The translations under genes were made by a program, and so were the position numbers. Of a DNA stretch of 64,000 nt, positions 49,546 to 61,475 are shown in pieces. Positions within the stretch are counted from its first letter, which is position 1. Every line of letters begins with the position of its first letter. A model generated the notes under the pieces. The model was not told the DNA's origin. It saw only the letters and a list, made by a program, of their open reading frames with translations, and did no database searches. The stretch is from Allodiplogaster sudhausi (lineage: Eukaryota > Nematoda > Chromadorea > Rhabditida > Diplogasteridae): positions 928,501-992,500 of the forward strand of contig CALZFC010000045.1 of the NCBI GenBank assembly GCA_945643635.1, written 5' to 3'.

Positions 49546-50398
49546 CTACCCAGGATGCCCAGGAACACTGTTTATTAGTCTTCTATGATTGAGCGTCGTA
49601 TGAAAGCTGATAAACTGAACGGCCTTGAGGAGTATGTACAATAACATCTTTAATCAATCGATTCACTCTTCATACAAAATATAGTTACATTTTAAAAAAA
49701 CCAGAAAAAACCCGTACTATTACATATGTAATTCGGCCTGTTTTGTGGTTCCCTTACATTCAAGAAGATTTCATTGGCCAGTTGTTGACCATAATACATT
49801 ATGAGTATTCATAATTGACACCTGTTTCAACTATAGTAAAGCGGAGATGAACTTTGGGAAGTAGCTGGATCAGCTTCCGCTATTCATCACTTCAGCCACG
49901 CCCTCGAAGGGGGTGTGCCCATTCCTTGGTTAGACACATGCAACGGAAAAAGGAAATATAGGGATGAAGGAACCACTATTGGAATTGTGGGAGGGGAGAC
50001 ATGCTAGTGGTTGAAGTGAAGAGAGGGAGCGATGATGGCTTCCCGGGAGGGGGAGTCTGCCAATACTCGCCGCTTACGCTCTTCGCAGATGCACCTGTCT
50101 CGAGCGAGACTAGACTGACACTCCTCTCGATCTGGGAGAAGAGAACATTCCAAGACGGAGAGAACAGAGAGAGAGAGAATGGAGGAAAGAGAACATTGTG
50201 AGAGCGATGTAGAGAAAGAGAGAGACAGAGAGAAAGGGGAAAGGAATACATTGCTTGTTTCGGGAGTGCACGAAGTGATAGTCACTGCTGGAGATGCGAC
50301 TACGCCTTGATCCATGAGCGACTTCATCTTCTTCGTCTTCGAAATGTTTTCTTTGAGGATGTCGGGATCATCTCAACAGATCCTTTTAATTATTTCAT
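49546..50398. other. Spacer; possible 3' exons of decarboxylase
   Basis: Minus-strand readings at 50370-50270 (acidic, FEDEEDEVAHG or alternative frames) and 50150-50004 could be an extended decarboxylase C-terminus, as some family members have long tails, but the frame is not settled. The rest shows nothing. Confidence 0.35.
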
Positions 50399-51211
50399 TT
50401 AAATTCGATTATCTTTATTACAACACAAAAATGCACCCTTTCTCTTGATGAATTGATTGAGAAGTCGAATGAAGATGCTTGCCGAGTCTTCAATGTTTTC
50501 CTTCGTTGTCCGCTCGTAGTTCACGGCCACTCGGATTATGTCTTTCTTGTCCACCTTGAAAGGGAGAGAAGAAGGCAAATGGAGATGGCGGGCGGGAGAA
50601 GGACGATTTCTAACAGCTGAATGTGTGAACATTATCTGATGAGACTGGTTCAGGAAGTCGCAGAGCCTTTTCGTGTACGAGTTCAGCTCGTCGTCGGTCT
50701 TCCCTTCTTCCTAAGGAAACTTATTCGTGGCTAGAAGAAGGGTGGTGGCCAGGGAGAAGAAGAGCAGAAAAAGAAGATTCCCGCCGACATGGTAGTAAAC
50801 ACAGAAGAGACTGTAGTTTGTACGGCCAAACTTGCGTATGTTCGGATGGCTCACGATGAGTGATTCAAAGTATTTCGTCATGGAGCAGAGCTCAAGAGTT
50901 GTTTTCCCATTAGGAGAATGCGGAAGGCAGAAAGTCCAGAAAAGAGACCCGGTTGACGTAGGCGCGCATTCCGGCCACGCCGTACATTCGAAGCAGAAGC
51001 CACACCTCAAATCCCTCTCAAGATTAGAGTACGGTAGAAGGTTACGGTATTATGTACCGTATCCACTCACCTTGAGTCCCTTGAAGCGACGACTCAGGTC
51101 GATGCCCCAATCGCGGAAGTCTTGCGCATCCGAATGGCGCTTCAGGTACACAGGAGAAATGTTGAAAGCACGCTTGAAGTCATGCTGATGGCGAGTCCTG
51201 TCCAGGTTTGC

Positions 51212-51271
<60 letters not shown>

Positions 51272-51383
51272 GTCGCTATCTCTGTCTCTCTCTCATTCTC
51301 TCGCTCTCTCCTTCTGTCTCTGTCTGTCTCTCTCTCTCTGTCATTCTCTCTCTCCTCTCTCTTTCTTTATCATTCTCTCTCTC

Positions 51384-51426
<43 letters not shown>

Positions 51427-51626
51427 GCCTCTCTCTTTATTATTCTCTCGCTCTCTTTCTCTCCTCTCTCATTCTCATTCTCTCGCTCTCTCTCTCTCAT
51501 TCCTCTCTTCTCATTCTTCGCTCTCTCTCTCATTCCTCCCTCTTTCTCATTCTCTCGCTCTCTCTCAAGCTTCCCTCTATCTCTTTCTCTCGCTCTCCCT
51601 CTCTCTCAAGCCTTCCTCTTTCTCAT

Positions 51627-51664
<38 letters not shown>

Positions 51665-52931
51665 TCTGATTCACTCATGCCTCTCTCCCTCTTTCTCATT
51701 CCCTATTCCCTTGCAAACCAAATGCAGCAGCATGTAGAGGAGAGAAGGAATTGCTTGTGAAGGTTGATGTTGAGGGAGTCGACGAGTTCGAGTCCTTGCA
51801 TGTTGTGGCGGAGACTCGGCTCCACCCAAAACGAGCCAGCGTATGCAGCATCCACATGTACCCACACTCCATATCTGACAGGGAGAGGAGACAGAGAGAG
51901 AGAGACAGAGAGATAAAGGAAGAGAGAGCAATAGAGAGATTGAGACAGGGAGAGAAAAAGAGAGAATGCGAATGGGAGAGAGACTTCTGGCCGTGAGGAG
52001 CAATTTCTCGGAGGTGATCAGAAGCGGCGGTCGAGGTTGTTCCGATGGCGACTTGAATGTAGAAGGGAATCAGGCCACGCTCGATGTCCTCAAACACGAA
52101 CTGAGTTCCCCTTTCCTTCTTCTTCTTGCTGTAGACCGACAAAATGGGCATACCTTCAGCATTTCTCGCTCAATTTGCCACTGGCGAAGACCCCAGTCAT
52201 TCTGCTCGAGAGGACGAAGAGAACGACAGCGGACCATTGCAAGATTGCAATTCTTCTCGAAGGATGAATGAGCCTGTGCGAGAGAGAGAAAGAGAGAGAG
52301 AAAGATTTGGAAATAGAAGGGTTGGAAGAGAAAGAGAGGGATGGAGAGGTGAAAAGTGAGCAGTGTACCTCTCTGCTACCGTAGGCAACCAGCTTGGAGC
52401 AGATCTCGGCGCGCAAGTCGTACTTCTTGCTGAGATGAGACTTCTCTTCCGAAAGCTGCTTAGCGCTCTGCTCGTAATTGGCCATTTCCTGATGGGAAGG
52501 CGGCTTTCGTGAAAAAACTGGAGGTTGTAAGGGACGGGAAATTAGAATAGGCAGAAGGCTGATTCCAGTGCAACCTCTTCAATCTTCTTGTTTCGAGCCG
52601 TGAGAATCGCACAGAAGATAGCCACGGATGAAGAGTCCTTCAAAGGAATAACAAGAAATTATACCCCAGGGGAGAACATTCCCACCATCGGATTCCTCCC
52701 TTCCTTTTCAGCCAACCATCAGTGCTCCTCCCCCTTCGCAGTTTGAGACGTTTTCTTCATCATAGAGGAATTCCTCAGGCAGATTGAAGGCGCGGCCGAC
52801 CCAGTTCGTCATCTTCATCTCAAGCTCCGTCACCACTGGACTCGTATACTGTAGATGAGAGGTGGCATCAGAGAAGTAGGAGTGCAGAGAGAGAGAGAAC
52901 GAGAAAGAGAGAGAGAGGACGAGAGAACGAA

Positions 52932-52962
<31 letters not shown>

Positions 52963-53727
52963 CAAGCAAAGCCGACAACTCCAAGTGCGGAGATAAGAGT
53001 CTCTGCTAGTATATCCGGGTAGCTGCGTCCGTTTGCGAAGAAGCCGTGGAAGCGAGGGTGATTCCAGTGAACTATCTGGAGTGGAAGAGAGTGTGAGAAT
53101 GAAAAGGAGAACACGAGAACAAGATTGGAAAAGGAAGAAAGAGAGAGAGAAAACGAGATTGGAAGAGGAAGAGAGAGAGAGAGAGAGAGAGAGACATACA
53201 GAACAAAACTGGGAGAACAAGAGAGACAGAGACGGAGAGAGAGAGAGAATGCATGGAAAGCGGGAAAAAGAGAACGAACCCCTTGCATGACAACGTCTCT
53301 CATATCCTTCATGATCTGGACAAAGTCTTCCTGAATAAGAGGAGCAGTGTCGGGGAGGGCCTTGAAGATGTCGCCTGGCTTGCAATCTGATACAACAAAC
53401 ATTTACTTCTCTTTCTCCCTCTCTCTCTCTCCCCCCTTTCTCTCTCCCTCCCTCGCTCTTTCCCTCCCTCGCTCTCTCCCTCCTTCGCTCTCTTCCTCCC
53501 TCGCTCTCTCCCTCCCTCGCTCTCTCCCTCCCTCGCTCTCTCCCTCCCTCGCTCTCTCCCTCTCTCGCTCTATCCCTATCTCTCTCTTTCTCCCTCTCTC
53601 TCCCTCTCTCTCTCTTTCTTACTTTCTCTTGTCTCGCTCATCCCTATTAGGCTCCCTTACTGGTCGTGACATGGAACTGCTCCGGATTGCCCACGTAATC
53701 CACGATGAACTGGACAACTTCGCTCAT
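50399..53727 (-). CDS. Aromatic amino acid decarboxylase family (group II PLP decarboxylase)
   Basis: PLP-dependent decarboxylase of the AADC/TDC/HDC group, which make amine transmitters. Exon blocks: 53727-53640 (SEVVQFIVDYVGNPEQF), 53390-53280 (KPGDIFKALPDTAPLIQEDF), 53075-52962 (IVHWNHPRFHGFFANGRSYP), 52855-52700 (SPVVTELEMKMTNWVGRAF), 52630-52560, 52490-52370, 52270-52010 (AHSSFEKNCNLAMV, ERGLIPFYIQVAIGTTSTAA), 51875-51715 (WVHVDAAYAGSF; NINLHKQFLL with the PLP Lys), 51200-51060, 51000-50790 and two 3' exons ending IRLLNQFIKRKGAF. A 53-nt intron (52101-52153) and a 58-nt intron near 50900 restore the frame. The substrate cannot be assigned. The start may be an upstream splice site instead (see the neighbouring membrane protein). 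Confidence 0.9.
51213..51665. repeat. (CT)n microsatellite in decarboxylase intron
   Basis: About 450 bases of CTCTCT with CATTCT and GCTCTC interruptions between two decarboxylase exons. It generates long false Ser-Leu frames. Confidence 0.95.
53405..53635. repeat. CTCCCTCG-type minisatellite in decarboxylase intron
   Basis: Tandem copies of CTCGCTCTCTCCCTCC (about 16 bases, more than six copies) within CT-rich sequence between the first two decarboxylase exons. Confidence 0.85.
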
Positions 53728-53770
53728 GTAGGACGCAAACTCTTCTTCCGTTACAGGCAAGTTGATTTTC

Positions 53771-55234
53771 TTAAAAGGAAGAACAGTGGCAGATCAAGAA
53801 GGAGAAGTCGACATTTCGATTGACGACCTCAATATGCGATCGCAGGGGACGCTGAGGCGGAACACTGGCAGGATTGGCTGTGACTTGCGGGTTGTCCGTT
53901 TGCTGGAAAGCTATGTCTCTCTTAGTATTCGTTTCTTTCTCTCCTCTTCTCTTCTTTTCTCTCGCTTTCACCGTGGAACAGACTGCCGTAGAGAAATTCC
54001 ACTTCCACGTACCTTCTTTCGTCTCTTCTGCCTTTCTGAATTCACAAAAGGTTTATTTACAGTGAAATTAATAAATAGTATCATGGTATTAACCTGCCAG
54101 CTTTGCCGGAAGGCCAGCTGGCATGCATGAGAACAGAAAACGCAGCAAGCACGAGGTTGAGGAGCAACGAAAATCCGAGAGCAAACCATGGCCAGCCAAG
54201 CCATCCTTCAATCGTAATCTGCAATGATGAGATGGAAATATTGGAGGAAAAAAAGACGAGCCAGGAAACAAGATTAGACTGTGATTAGAGTTGACATTTT
54301 TGCTGTGAAATACATGCATATGTTATTGGCTATTTGGTCAAGTGGTAGATGGATATTTCGTCAATAATTACTGCCATATTTACTCAACAAAAATTTCGAA
54401 TCCACATTTTTTATTTACAGAATTTTTACAGAGTAGATAATAAACGGACTACGAATCTGCACGTGGCTTGCGGAATGCGGAATAACCTTCGCTGCGAAGA
54501 AGACTGGCGACCGTTGCATGAGCAGAGAGAGGACTCCCTCCACGGCCATGGCTGCTTCTTCAAAGTGGATGGCAGTCCCGTGCTCTCCTAACACTTCCAC
54601 CTTCAATATCTTATCATCTTCCATTCTTCAACTCATCTTACTCATTCCGTTCACTTTCGCTTCTTCAGTCCTGTCCTCCACTTTCTTTACCTCGTAGTGG
54701 CCAGTGTCTGGCTCCTTTCGGACAACAGCGAGTGGTAATGTAGAGTCAACTTCACACACGGTCCCATGATGCCTAGATTCGACAATGAAAAGATTATTAC
54801 AAGACGCTGATTCGTTTTTTTAAAGATAGATTTCAAACCAAAAAAAAAAAACAAATCTAACGAAGTAAAGATGACGAGGGATCTTCCGTGGAACTCGTCG
54901 CGTTCCGCAGCGGACTTCTCGGCTGCCAATGAATAGTTAGCTCGAGCCTCCACTCTTGCTCCTTGCTTCAGAAGCTGCCATACAATCTGAAATTTTTTTA
55001 TTTGTTTTCTTTTTATTTATTTCTCATTTCGTTTTAACTTATTTTAAGATTAATCTTCCCCAATATCGTTTTGTTAGTCAAAGACGGACTAACCTGCTTG
55101 GCATCTTCTTCATCAGAAATGTCGACGAAAGCAACGAAGCGAGCAGAGTCATTGGAAGTGGATTCAAGAGGCGTAGCAGAGGCGAGAAAGATCACGGAAA
55201 GCGAGAGAACAGAGACGCGAAAGATGCCATGCAT
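53771..55234 (-). CDS. Unknown type I membrane protein
   Basis: Not assigned to a family. The start MHGIFRVSVLSLSVIFLAS is a clear signal peptide (55234). Luminal exons read ARFVAFVDISDEEDAKQ (55140), YSLAAEKSAAERDEFHGRSL (54930), MGPCVKLTLHYHSLLSERS (54770) and VEVLGEHGTAIHFEEAAMA plus VEGVLSLLMQRSPVFFAAK (54600-54500). One TM follows in an exon at 54222-54085 (WFALGFSLLLNLVLAAFSVL). The cytosolic tail reads FQQTDNPQVTANPASVPPQ and RPLRSHIEVVNRNVDFS (53900-53800) and stops at TAA 53773-53771. That stop overlaps a TTTTAAG acceptor-like site just before the decarboxylase reading. Total length is about 250-300 residues. Confidence 0.65.
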
Positions 55235-56218
55235 CTCAGAATCAGAAGAATCGACCGTTCGCCGCTGAGTGCGCGTGCGGGAGTGATAGAAATCACTTGG
55301 AAGGTGTCGTGACCACGAGAGAGAGAGAGAGAGTGAAAGAGAGAGGGAGGGAGAGCGAGAGAGATAGAAAGATAGAGAGAGAGAGGCAAACGCTCGGGCC
55401 TTTCGCGCGCTCCCCAGCTTCCAATCTCGCACTCCACCCTATCCTCGCGTCAGAATTGCTAAAAGGAGGGCGATCACCGAAAAATTTCGTTTGAGAATTT
55501 AATTTGCCAATATTTCAGGTAAAATAACTTGGGTAGTTAAGTCGCGTCTCGCTTTCCTTCTTCATTTCTCCGCCCTTTTCATTCTGATTTGCTTCATGAA
55601 CTCCAAAATTAGATCATACCAACAAAAATAAATACTGCTTCTTGTCGCCGCCCTCTGTCGCTTTTCGTACAGAAATACTCTTTTCTTTATCGAAAAATTT
55701 GTACATATATATGAATAATTTCTGTTAATATTCTTGTTATGTCTGTTTAACAATATAATCATAAAAAGGAAAGAGTCGCTAACCCTTGAAATGACGGTTG
55801 CACCGAGTTCTTTTTGAGAACGTCCCGGCAAATCAAATCACCAGTCACACCAAAGGAAAGCTATTCTTGTTGCTCAGCACTCGTATACAGTTTGGAGTTA
55901 AAATGTGCTCACTTTCTGCAGTTAAAATCTGCTCGCTTTAGTCTCTCTCTATTTCGCTTCATTTCTCTGCAAATTTGTTTTATCTCTATAGAATCGTCTC
56001 TGTTCACTTCTCTGATCTGCGAAATACTGAAATGCCCAAGACGTTGCCAAAGTGGAAGTCACGCCGTTCCGCTAACGCCCTTTTCTTTACTTTCTATTTG
56101 GCGAATTATAATCCAATTCTTAAATTGTGGGGCGTAATGTTGGGTTATAGGAATTCAACCCGCTGGTTTTGGTTTGCATTATTCCTTTCGATAAATCCCA
56201 TTTGCAGCTCTTTTAGAG

Positions 56219-56250
<32 letters not shown>

Positions 56251-56270
56251 GAGAAAGAGAGAGAGAGGAG

Positions 56271-56301
<31 letters not shown>

Positions 56302-56340
56302 GATAGGGAAAGTCTATCATATGGCCTTTCAGGTTGAAGA
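55235..56340. other. Spacer between divergent genes
   Basis: GA tracts at 55318-55385 and 56218-56305. The second lies just before the transporter start, at the same place as the GA block before its decayed copy. No gene is supported. Confidence 0.5.
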
Positions 56341-59300
56341 ATGGCTGCTGGCGGTGGCGGAAAGTTGCCGAATAATGATGACGAGTACACGGTGCGCGGA
56401 ATCTTCTTTTCTGGCGAGGCGACGAAGAAGAATGGAGCCAAAGTCGCGCCAATTGGTATGGGAATTGGGAGAGGTGTTTTAAAGTGAAATAACTCGCTGA
56501 CTTCGTTGAAAATTCATTGAAAAATTAATTTAAAAAAGAAGTTCGCTTAAAGCCATTTTTATAACATGTTGTTCCTAAAAAATAGGGAGAATTACTGTTG
56601 ATTTCTTGATATTTTCAGCGAAACCACAACCCATTTTTACTGCAAATGCGAGTGAAAATGCGAAGAAGCTTGGTAATGCTGCTGAGAAGAAGAAGAGGGA
56701 ACCACAACCACCTCCAGTCACTTACATGATGTACCCTGAACGATGGCTCATCCTCAGTGTCGTCTGTCTTCTCGCTTTTTCAAACTCGGCTGTTAGCACT
56801 CTCCCTTCTTCTTCTGATCTAGTCAAGTAATCAACAACTCGACTACTACTTTGTAATTTTGTCGGGAGCAGCGAATCTTAGGTTTTTCGATCTCAGGTTT
56901 TCCAGAGTTGCTCTGCTATAAACTTCTTTGACTAGGTTGACATGTGTCTAATTATGATGCATTTCCCACTCAAGCCTATCTTGGGTCATTCTAAAATACT
57001 GAGATCTATCTCAATTTATTTTACTCTTAACAATATTTCCCTCTCCCCCGGTTTCGGTTTAATAATTCCCTCTCCCCCGGTGATGTGACTTCTTTCTTCT
57101 CCAGCAATGGCTCGAGTACGAGGCGCTGACCCGTCCTTCGGCCGTCTTTTACTGCGGCATTCCAATGGCACGCGCTTCAGAGTGCACCGTCGGCATCTGG
57201 TCTAACCAGATCTTCCAGGTCCTGTCACGCTTTCCCTGCCCTTCGCTACCGTATTCCTCATTCAGATTGGCGGTCTCGTCTTCGGCATCCTTGGCATGTA
57301 CTGCACGGACAAGCTCGGCATTCGACCCTCGGTTCGTTACCATCCGAATTTTACAATCAATGGAAGTAAATATATGAAATATGTTTTGCACTTTACTTAG
57401 TTCCTGGTCGAGTATAGTTACAAATTAAAATGGTTTTCCATGTTTATGGTTCTTAAGTCTTGTTTTAAATAGATTTAAATATATTTGTTCGCCTGTTCTT
57501 GCAGGTGCTGATCGCGACATCGCTGAACTTTGCCGGTGCGGGCCTCCGTTTTGTCTCTGCTCTTCCCGCCCTTCCCCTCTCCCTTCGACCCGCACTTCTT
57601 CACATTGGTTTGTGGTTGCCGAGACAATTCAAGAGGGTATCCATCTTCCCTTCTACCCTCAGGCTCTTCTTTCTCTGCCGCGTCTAACCCCTTCATGTTG
57701 GTGCTCGCTCCCAAGGTGGCCGAGTTCTGGTTTTCAGAGTCGCAGCGAGCAACGGCGCATGTTCTCAGCTTTGTCGGTTAGCTCACTTCTCTTCCTCCAT
57801 TTTCTCTCTAACTTTCGCTCTCTCTCTCGCCCACTCTCTCCATCATGAGGCTGCTTTCTCGCTCTAATTCTCTTCTACTTCTCTAACTCACCCTCTCATT
57901 CTCCCTCTCTATCTGGCTCTCTCTCATTCCCCCTCTTTATATCTTTTAATTCCCCCATTTTCCAGCGAATCCTCTCGGCATCGTGTTGGGTTCTTGGCTT
58001 CCTCTCCTTATAATCTCTGCCACCAACACGAATGAACACTCTAACAACTTCGCTATCATGGTTTGCCTATTACGTCAATACAGAAATAACCTACCGTACT
58101 ACAGACATTTCGTGTTAGGAGTTAGCTGATTTTAAAGCTCCTTTAAGAATGCCGGCGAATGGGCAGTGTCGATTGCGGTGTTTGCGCTTTCTCTCTGCAT
58201 TCGCAACTCTTCGCCGCCAACCCCGCCTTCCCCCTCAAGGGACGACAGCAAAAACGACCATCCGGGATTCTTCCAAGGCATTTACCTTGCTTTCATGTTA
58301 GTCTGAGAAGTGAGGGATTAATCTCAAACAAGAGAGAGAGAGGAGATATCCCTGCTGCAGTAACAAGGACCTCCTCCTTCTCTCAATCCCCTTCGGGCTC
58401 ACCTTTGGCCTCCCTTGGGCCTTCGCGCTCTACAGCGATGACATCTGCAACGAACTCGGCTACCCGGTAAGCAATCAACTAATTTCCTCTAATGAGGGTG
58501 AATAGGCAGGAGCCACTCTTTCTCTGCCATATTGTAAGGGAAGCACTACCCCACTCAGTTTTCTGTTGCAAGTTGTAGCAAAAACTAATCAGTGTCTCCG
58601 TTACCCTACCCTGTTTCGTAGAAGTCTTGACAGAGACTTGTATTCCCTTTCCGGAAGACTCTCCTGGCAATGTGCAAATTCCTTGCAGGAGGGAATCAGT
58701 GGCTACGGCACTGCACTGAACGCGGTGCTGGGCACGGCGGCTGCCTTCTTCGCCGGCAGAGTCGTCGACCGCTCCAAGAAGTTCAAGGAGACCATCCGAG
58801 TCTGCGCAGCCGGAATGCTCCTCACGCAGATTCTCATGATTTTGGTGGGCCGAAAGTCGCAGAATCTTTCAGTTGTCCACACTTGTCCCAACAGCTATCA
58901 ACATATCTATTACTGCTCTCTCTCTCCCCTCTCTCGCTCTCAATCTCTTCAGCACCTCAGCCACGACTATTCCTCCACTGCCGACTCCGCCATCTTCTTG
59001 ACTTTCTTCGGTCTCCTTGGTCTCTTCACGATCCCCGCTTTCCCAATCGGGATTGAACTCGCGATTGAATGCGTCTTTCCTGTGATGGAAGCCACGGCGG
59101 CAGGAATAATTAATATTTTCGGGTAATTACTTTTTTTATAGTTGAAAAAACTATACAATAAAAATACTATAGTAACAGGAACATACGTTGAAGTATTTTA
59201 TATTTATTTTATAATTTATAACTTTTTCCTCAAGAATGAGAGACTTTGCAGCCACTTCATAATGTTCGTCGTGGTCTACGGAATGGATGTTCTCCGTCAA

Positions 59301-59704
59301 GTGCCTTCGTCGTCGTCTCAACCCGAAGCGACGTCCATTCCCTCACCGAACTATGAATGTTATTTTTTTCATTTCCAATTAGTACTTTTAAAAGAAATTA
59401 CAGTGAAATAAATTTGTCTGTTCAGTGATGCTCTATGTTTGGACTGCTTTCGGTGTCATCGCAACCGCTGTTGCATTTTTCTTCGTGAATCCGAGGTTCA
59501 TTCTGCGCTTAAACAAACATATTTCTATTAAACCAATATTGAGAATTTTTTATTAATTTTGTTAAACATATACTTTCTAGGTACAATCGAATCGAGTTCG
59601 AGGCTGCCGTCTTTAAGGAGAATAGACAAGAATTGAGGAGTAGAGAAGGAAGAAGCGGAGAAGAAGGAGAAGGAGATCACAGAGCAGGAGGAGGAGCAGA
59701 GTAA
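56341..59704 (+). CDS. FLVCR/SLC49-like major-facilitator transporter, intact copy
   Basis: Twelve-TM MFS transporter resembling the FLVCR/DIRC2 (SLC49) family; the substrate in nematodes is not established from this. ATG at 56341 (MAAGGGGKLPNNDDEYTVRG). Exon 2 gives MMYPERWLILSVVCLLAFSN, and splicing at 56788 makes FSNSA+QWLEYEALTRPS, the family's first TM and loop. After a 47-nt intron (57219-57265) comes FGILGMYCTDKLGIRPS (DKxGxR loop), then AGAGLRFVSALPAL region exons, PKVAEFWFSESQRATAHV, GFFQGIYLAF, LLLLSIPFGLTFGLPWALYS, ISGYGTALNAVLGTAAAF, FAGRVVDRSKKFKE, FPIGIELAIECVFPVMEATA, FIMFVVVYGMDVLRQVPS and VWTAFGVIATAVAFFFVNPR. The charged tail has a second usable frame ending at 59738. Confidence 0.82.
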
Positions 59705-59738
59705 GCGGAGAGTCATATTCGACAGCCTGAACGAGTGA

Positions 59739-61475
59739 GAGACCGTCTGTTTCTCTGCCGTTTCTCCAACTTCTCTCTATCTCCCCCACCCCTCTCTCTC
59801 TCGCAATTTCACTAACTAATCACTAAATCTGTCTAACCCATCTCTTTGATGTTTCCTGTTCTGTTCTTTATTTTCAGTTCGGCAGTTTCCCTCTAATAAT
59901 GTGTTTCATTCCACCCTTCTGTATTTATACAAATTCAATTTCTCTAATAAGTTGTATTTGTTAACATACATAGTTTGTTAACCCTCTATTATTTTGCATC
60001 ATACGCCAGCTGATATACTGAACGAACCTTACGGTGTGTATGTACATACGTATATAAAAATCTATTATACACATACATATGTACATACATACATGCAAGC
60101 CCAACTATTCATTCGGGTATTTTTGTTGCGTTTCATAAAAGAGCATAACGCTGGCTAATTCTTATCCATAATAGCGGAACAAGCGGGCTCGTCCACAATG
60201 TAGTCTTGAGAACATTCGCATTGAGCTTTGCCTTAATTCCAACAAAAAAGGCGTTGGAGGAAGATGCGAAGGAGAGCGACTGAGTGAGGAAGAGTGAGAG
60301 AGAAATTAAGAGAGAAAAGAGTGAGAGGAACTATAGTCTTTACGGATTTATAGCCTTTATTATCCCATTCTTCTACCCAGGCCTTCAGTTGCTCGATTCA
60401 GTGGTAAATGCCCGCCTTGAGTCGTAGCTGTCGACCCGCTTCGGGAATGGCAACATTATTAGTGTCAACTTTTCTCTCTCGCTCTCTTTTTGTATCTTTC
60501 TCTCTCTCTCTTTCCCTGTCATTCTCTCTTTCTCTCTACTGTGTACCCTCACCTTCTCCCGCTGTCCAATTCCGTTAACGAAAAGTAGCGTCTTTACTTG
60601 TATGTCCTTTTTGGTCAACATCAAGGAATTCTTCTATTCGATTTAGTCTTACCATAAGTTGATTGCAAATCATGCTTATAGCATAGACTGATTATCTTGA
60701 GAATGACTCCCGTCCTCTCGAGCACCCGGAACTTCTTCTCTGAGGTCAGCCTTCGTGTGTCTTCTGTCTGTCTCTCTCATCTTTGTGCACTCTCTCTCCC
60801 TCTCTTACCCCTCATTATCCCTTGACAGTTCATTCTCAATCTCTGCTTCTTTAGCTCTCTATCTTATCTCTATCTATCGCTTTCCTTCTCTCTATATCCC
60901 TTTCTCTCTCGCTCCCTTTCAATCTCACATTCTCTCTCTCTCTTTCTCTCTCTCTATCTCTTTCTCTCCCTCTCTCTCTCTCTGTCATTCTCTCTCTCTC
61001 TACTTCGATAGCAGCGACAAGAAGCGATATCAAATGTTTCGAACGGGATAAAAACTATGCAAAGTGCGAGTCCGATGCTGCTCTGTAGTGCGAGGTGCTT
61101 CTTCCAAATCTCTCTGCCATGGTGGCCTTTTAGAAGTCGGAAGGAAGGAAGAGCGCGGGCACCAAGTTCGACATTTCAGAATACGAATTCAAATCGCCGC
61201 CGTTATGTAGTAACTTAGAATAATTTTACAATAATCTCGCTACATTCGTCTTCTGTATTCCCCATGAAATACGTAGTGATGTCTATAGCGCAATCAGCGT
61301 TGATTTTTCATCTTGCTCTACCGATGGATGTCTTTGTCCCAACAGAGAAGATGTGAGCCAAACGTGGCTTTATTGTGAGAAGGGCCCAGGCTAGAGTGGA
61401 TGGATTCTTGAAGAGAGGAGTGATCTCTCCTTCTCTGCTCCTCTTCTCTCCTCGTGATCTCTCTCTCTCTTCTCT
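59739..61475. other. Spacer with protein-like but interrupted plus-strand stretches
   Basis: Plus-strand readings at 60190-60283 (GLVHNVVLRTFALSFALIPT, then stop), 60385-60455 (LLDSVVNARLES, TAG, LSTRFGNGN) and 61035-61200 (FERDKNYAKCESDAAL, TAG, CEVLLPNLSAMVAF, TAG, KFDISEYEFKSPPL) look coding, but two are broken by TAG. CT tracts at 60475-60535 and 60900-61000. This could be a decayed gene; no family is recognised. Confidence 0.3.

Noticed and set aside
54320..54360. A-box-like TGGTCAAGTGGTAGA
   Set aside because: No B-box or acceptor pairing follows.
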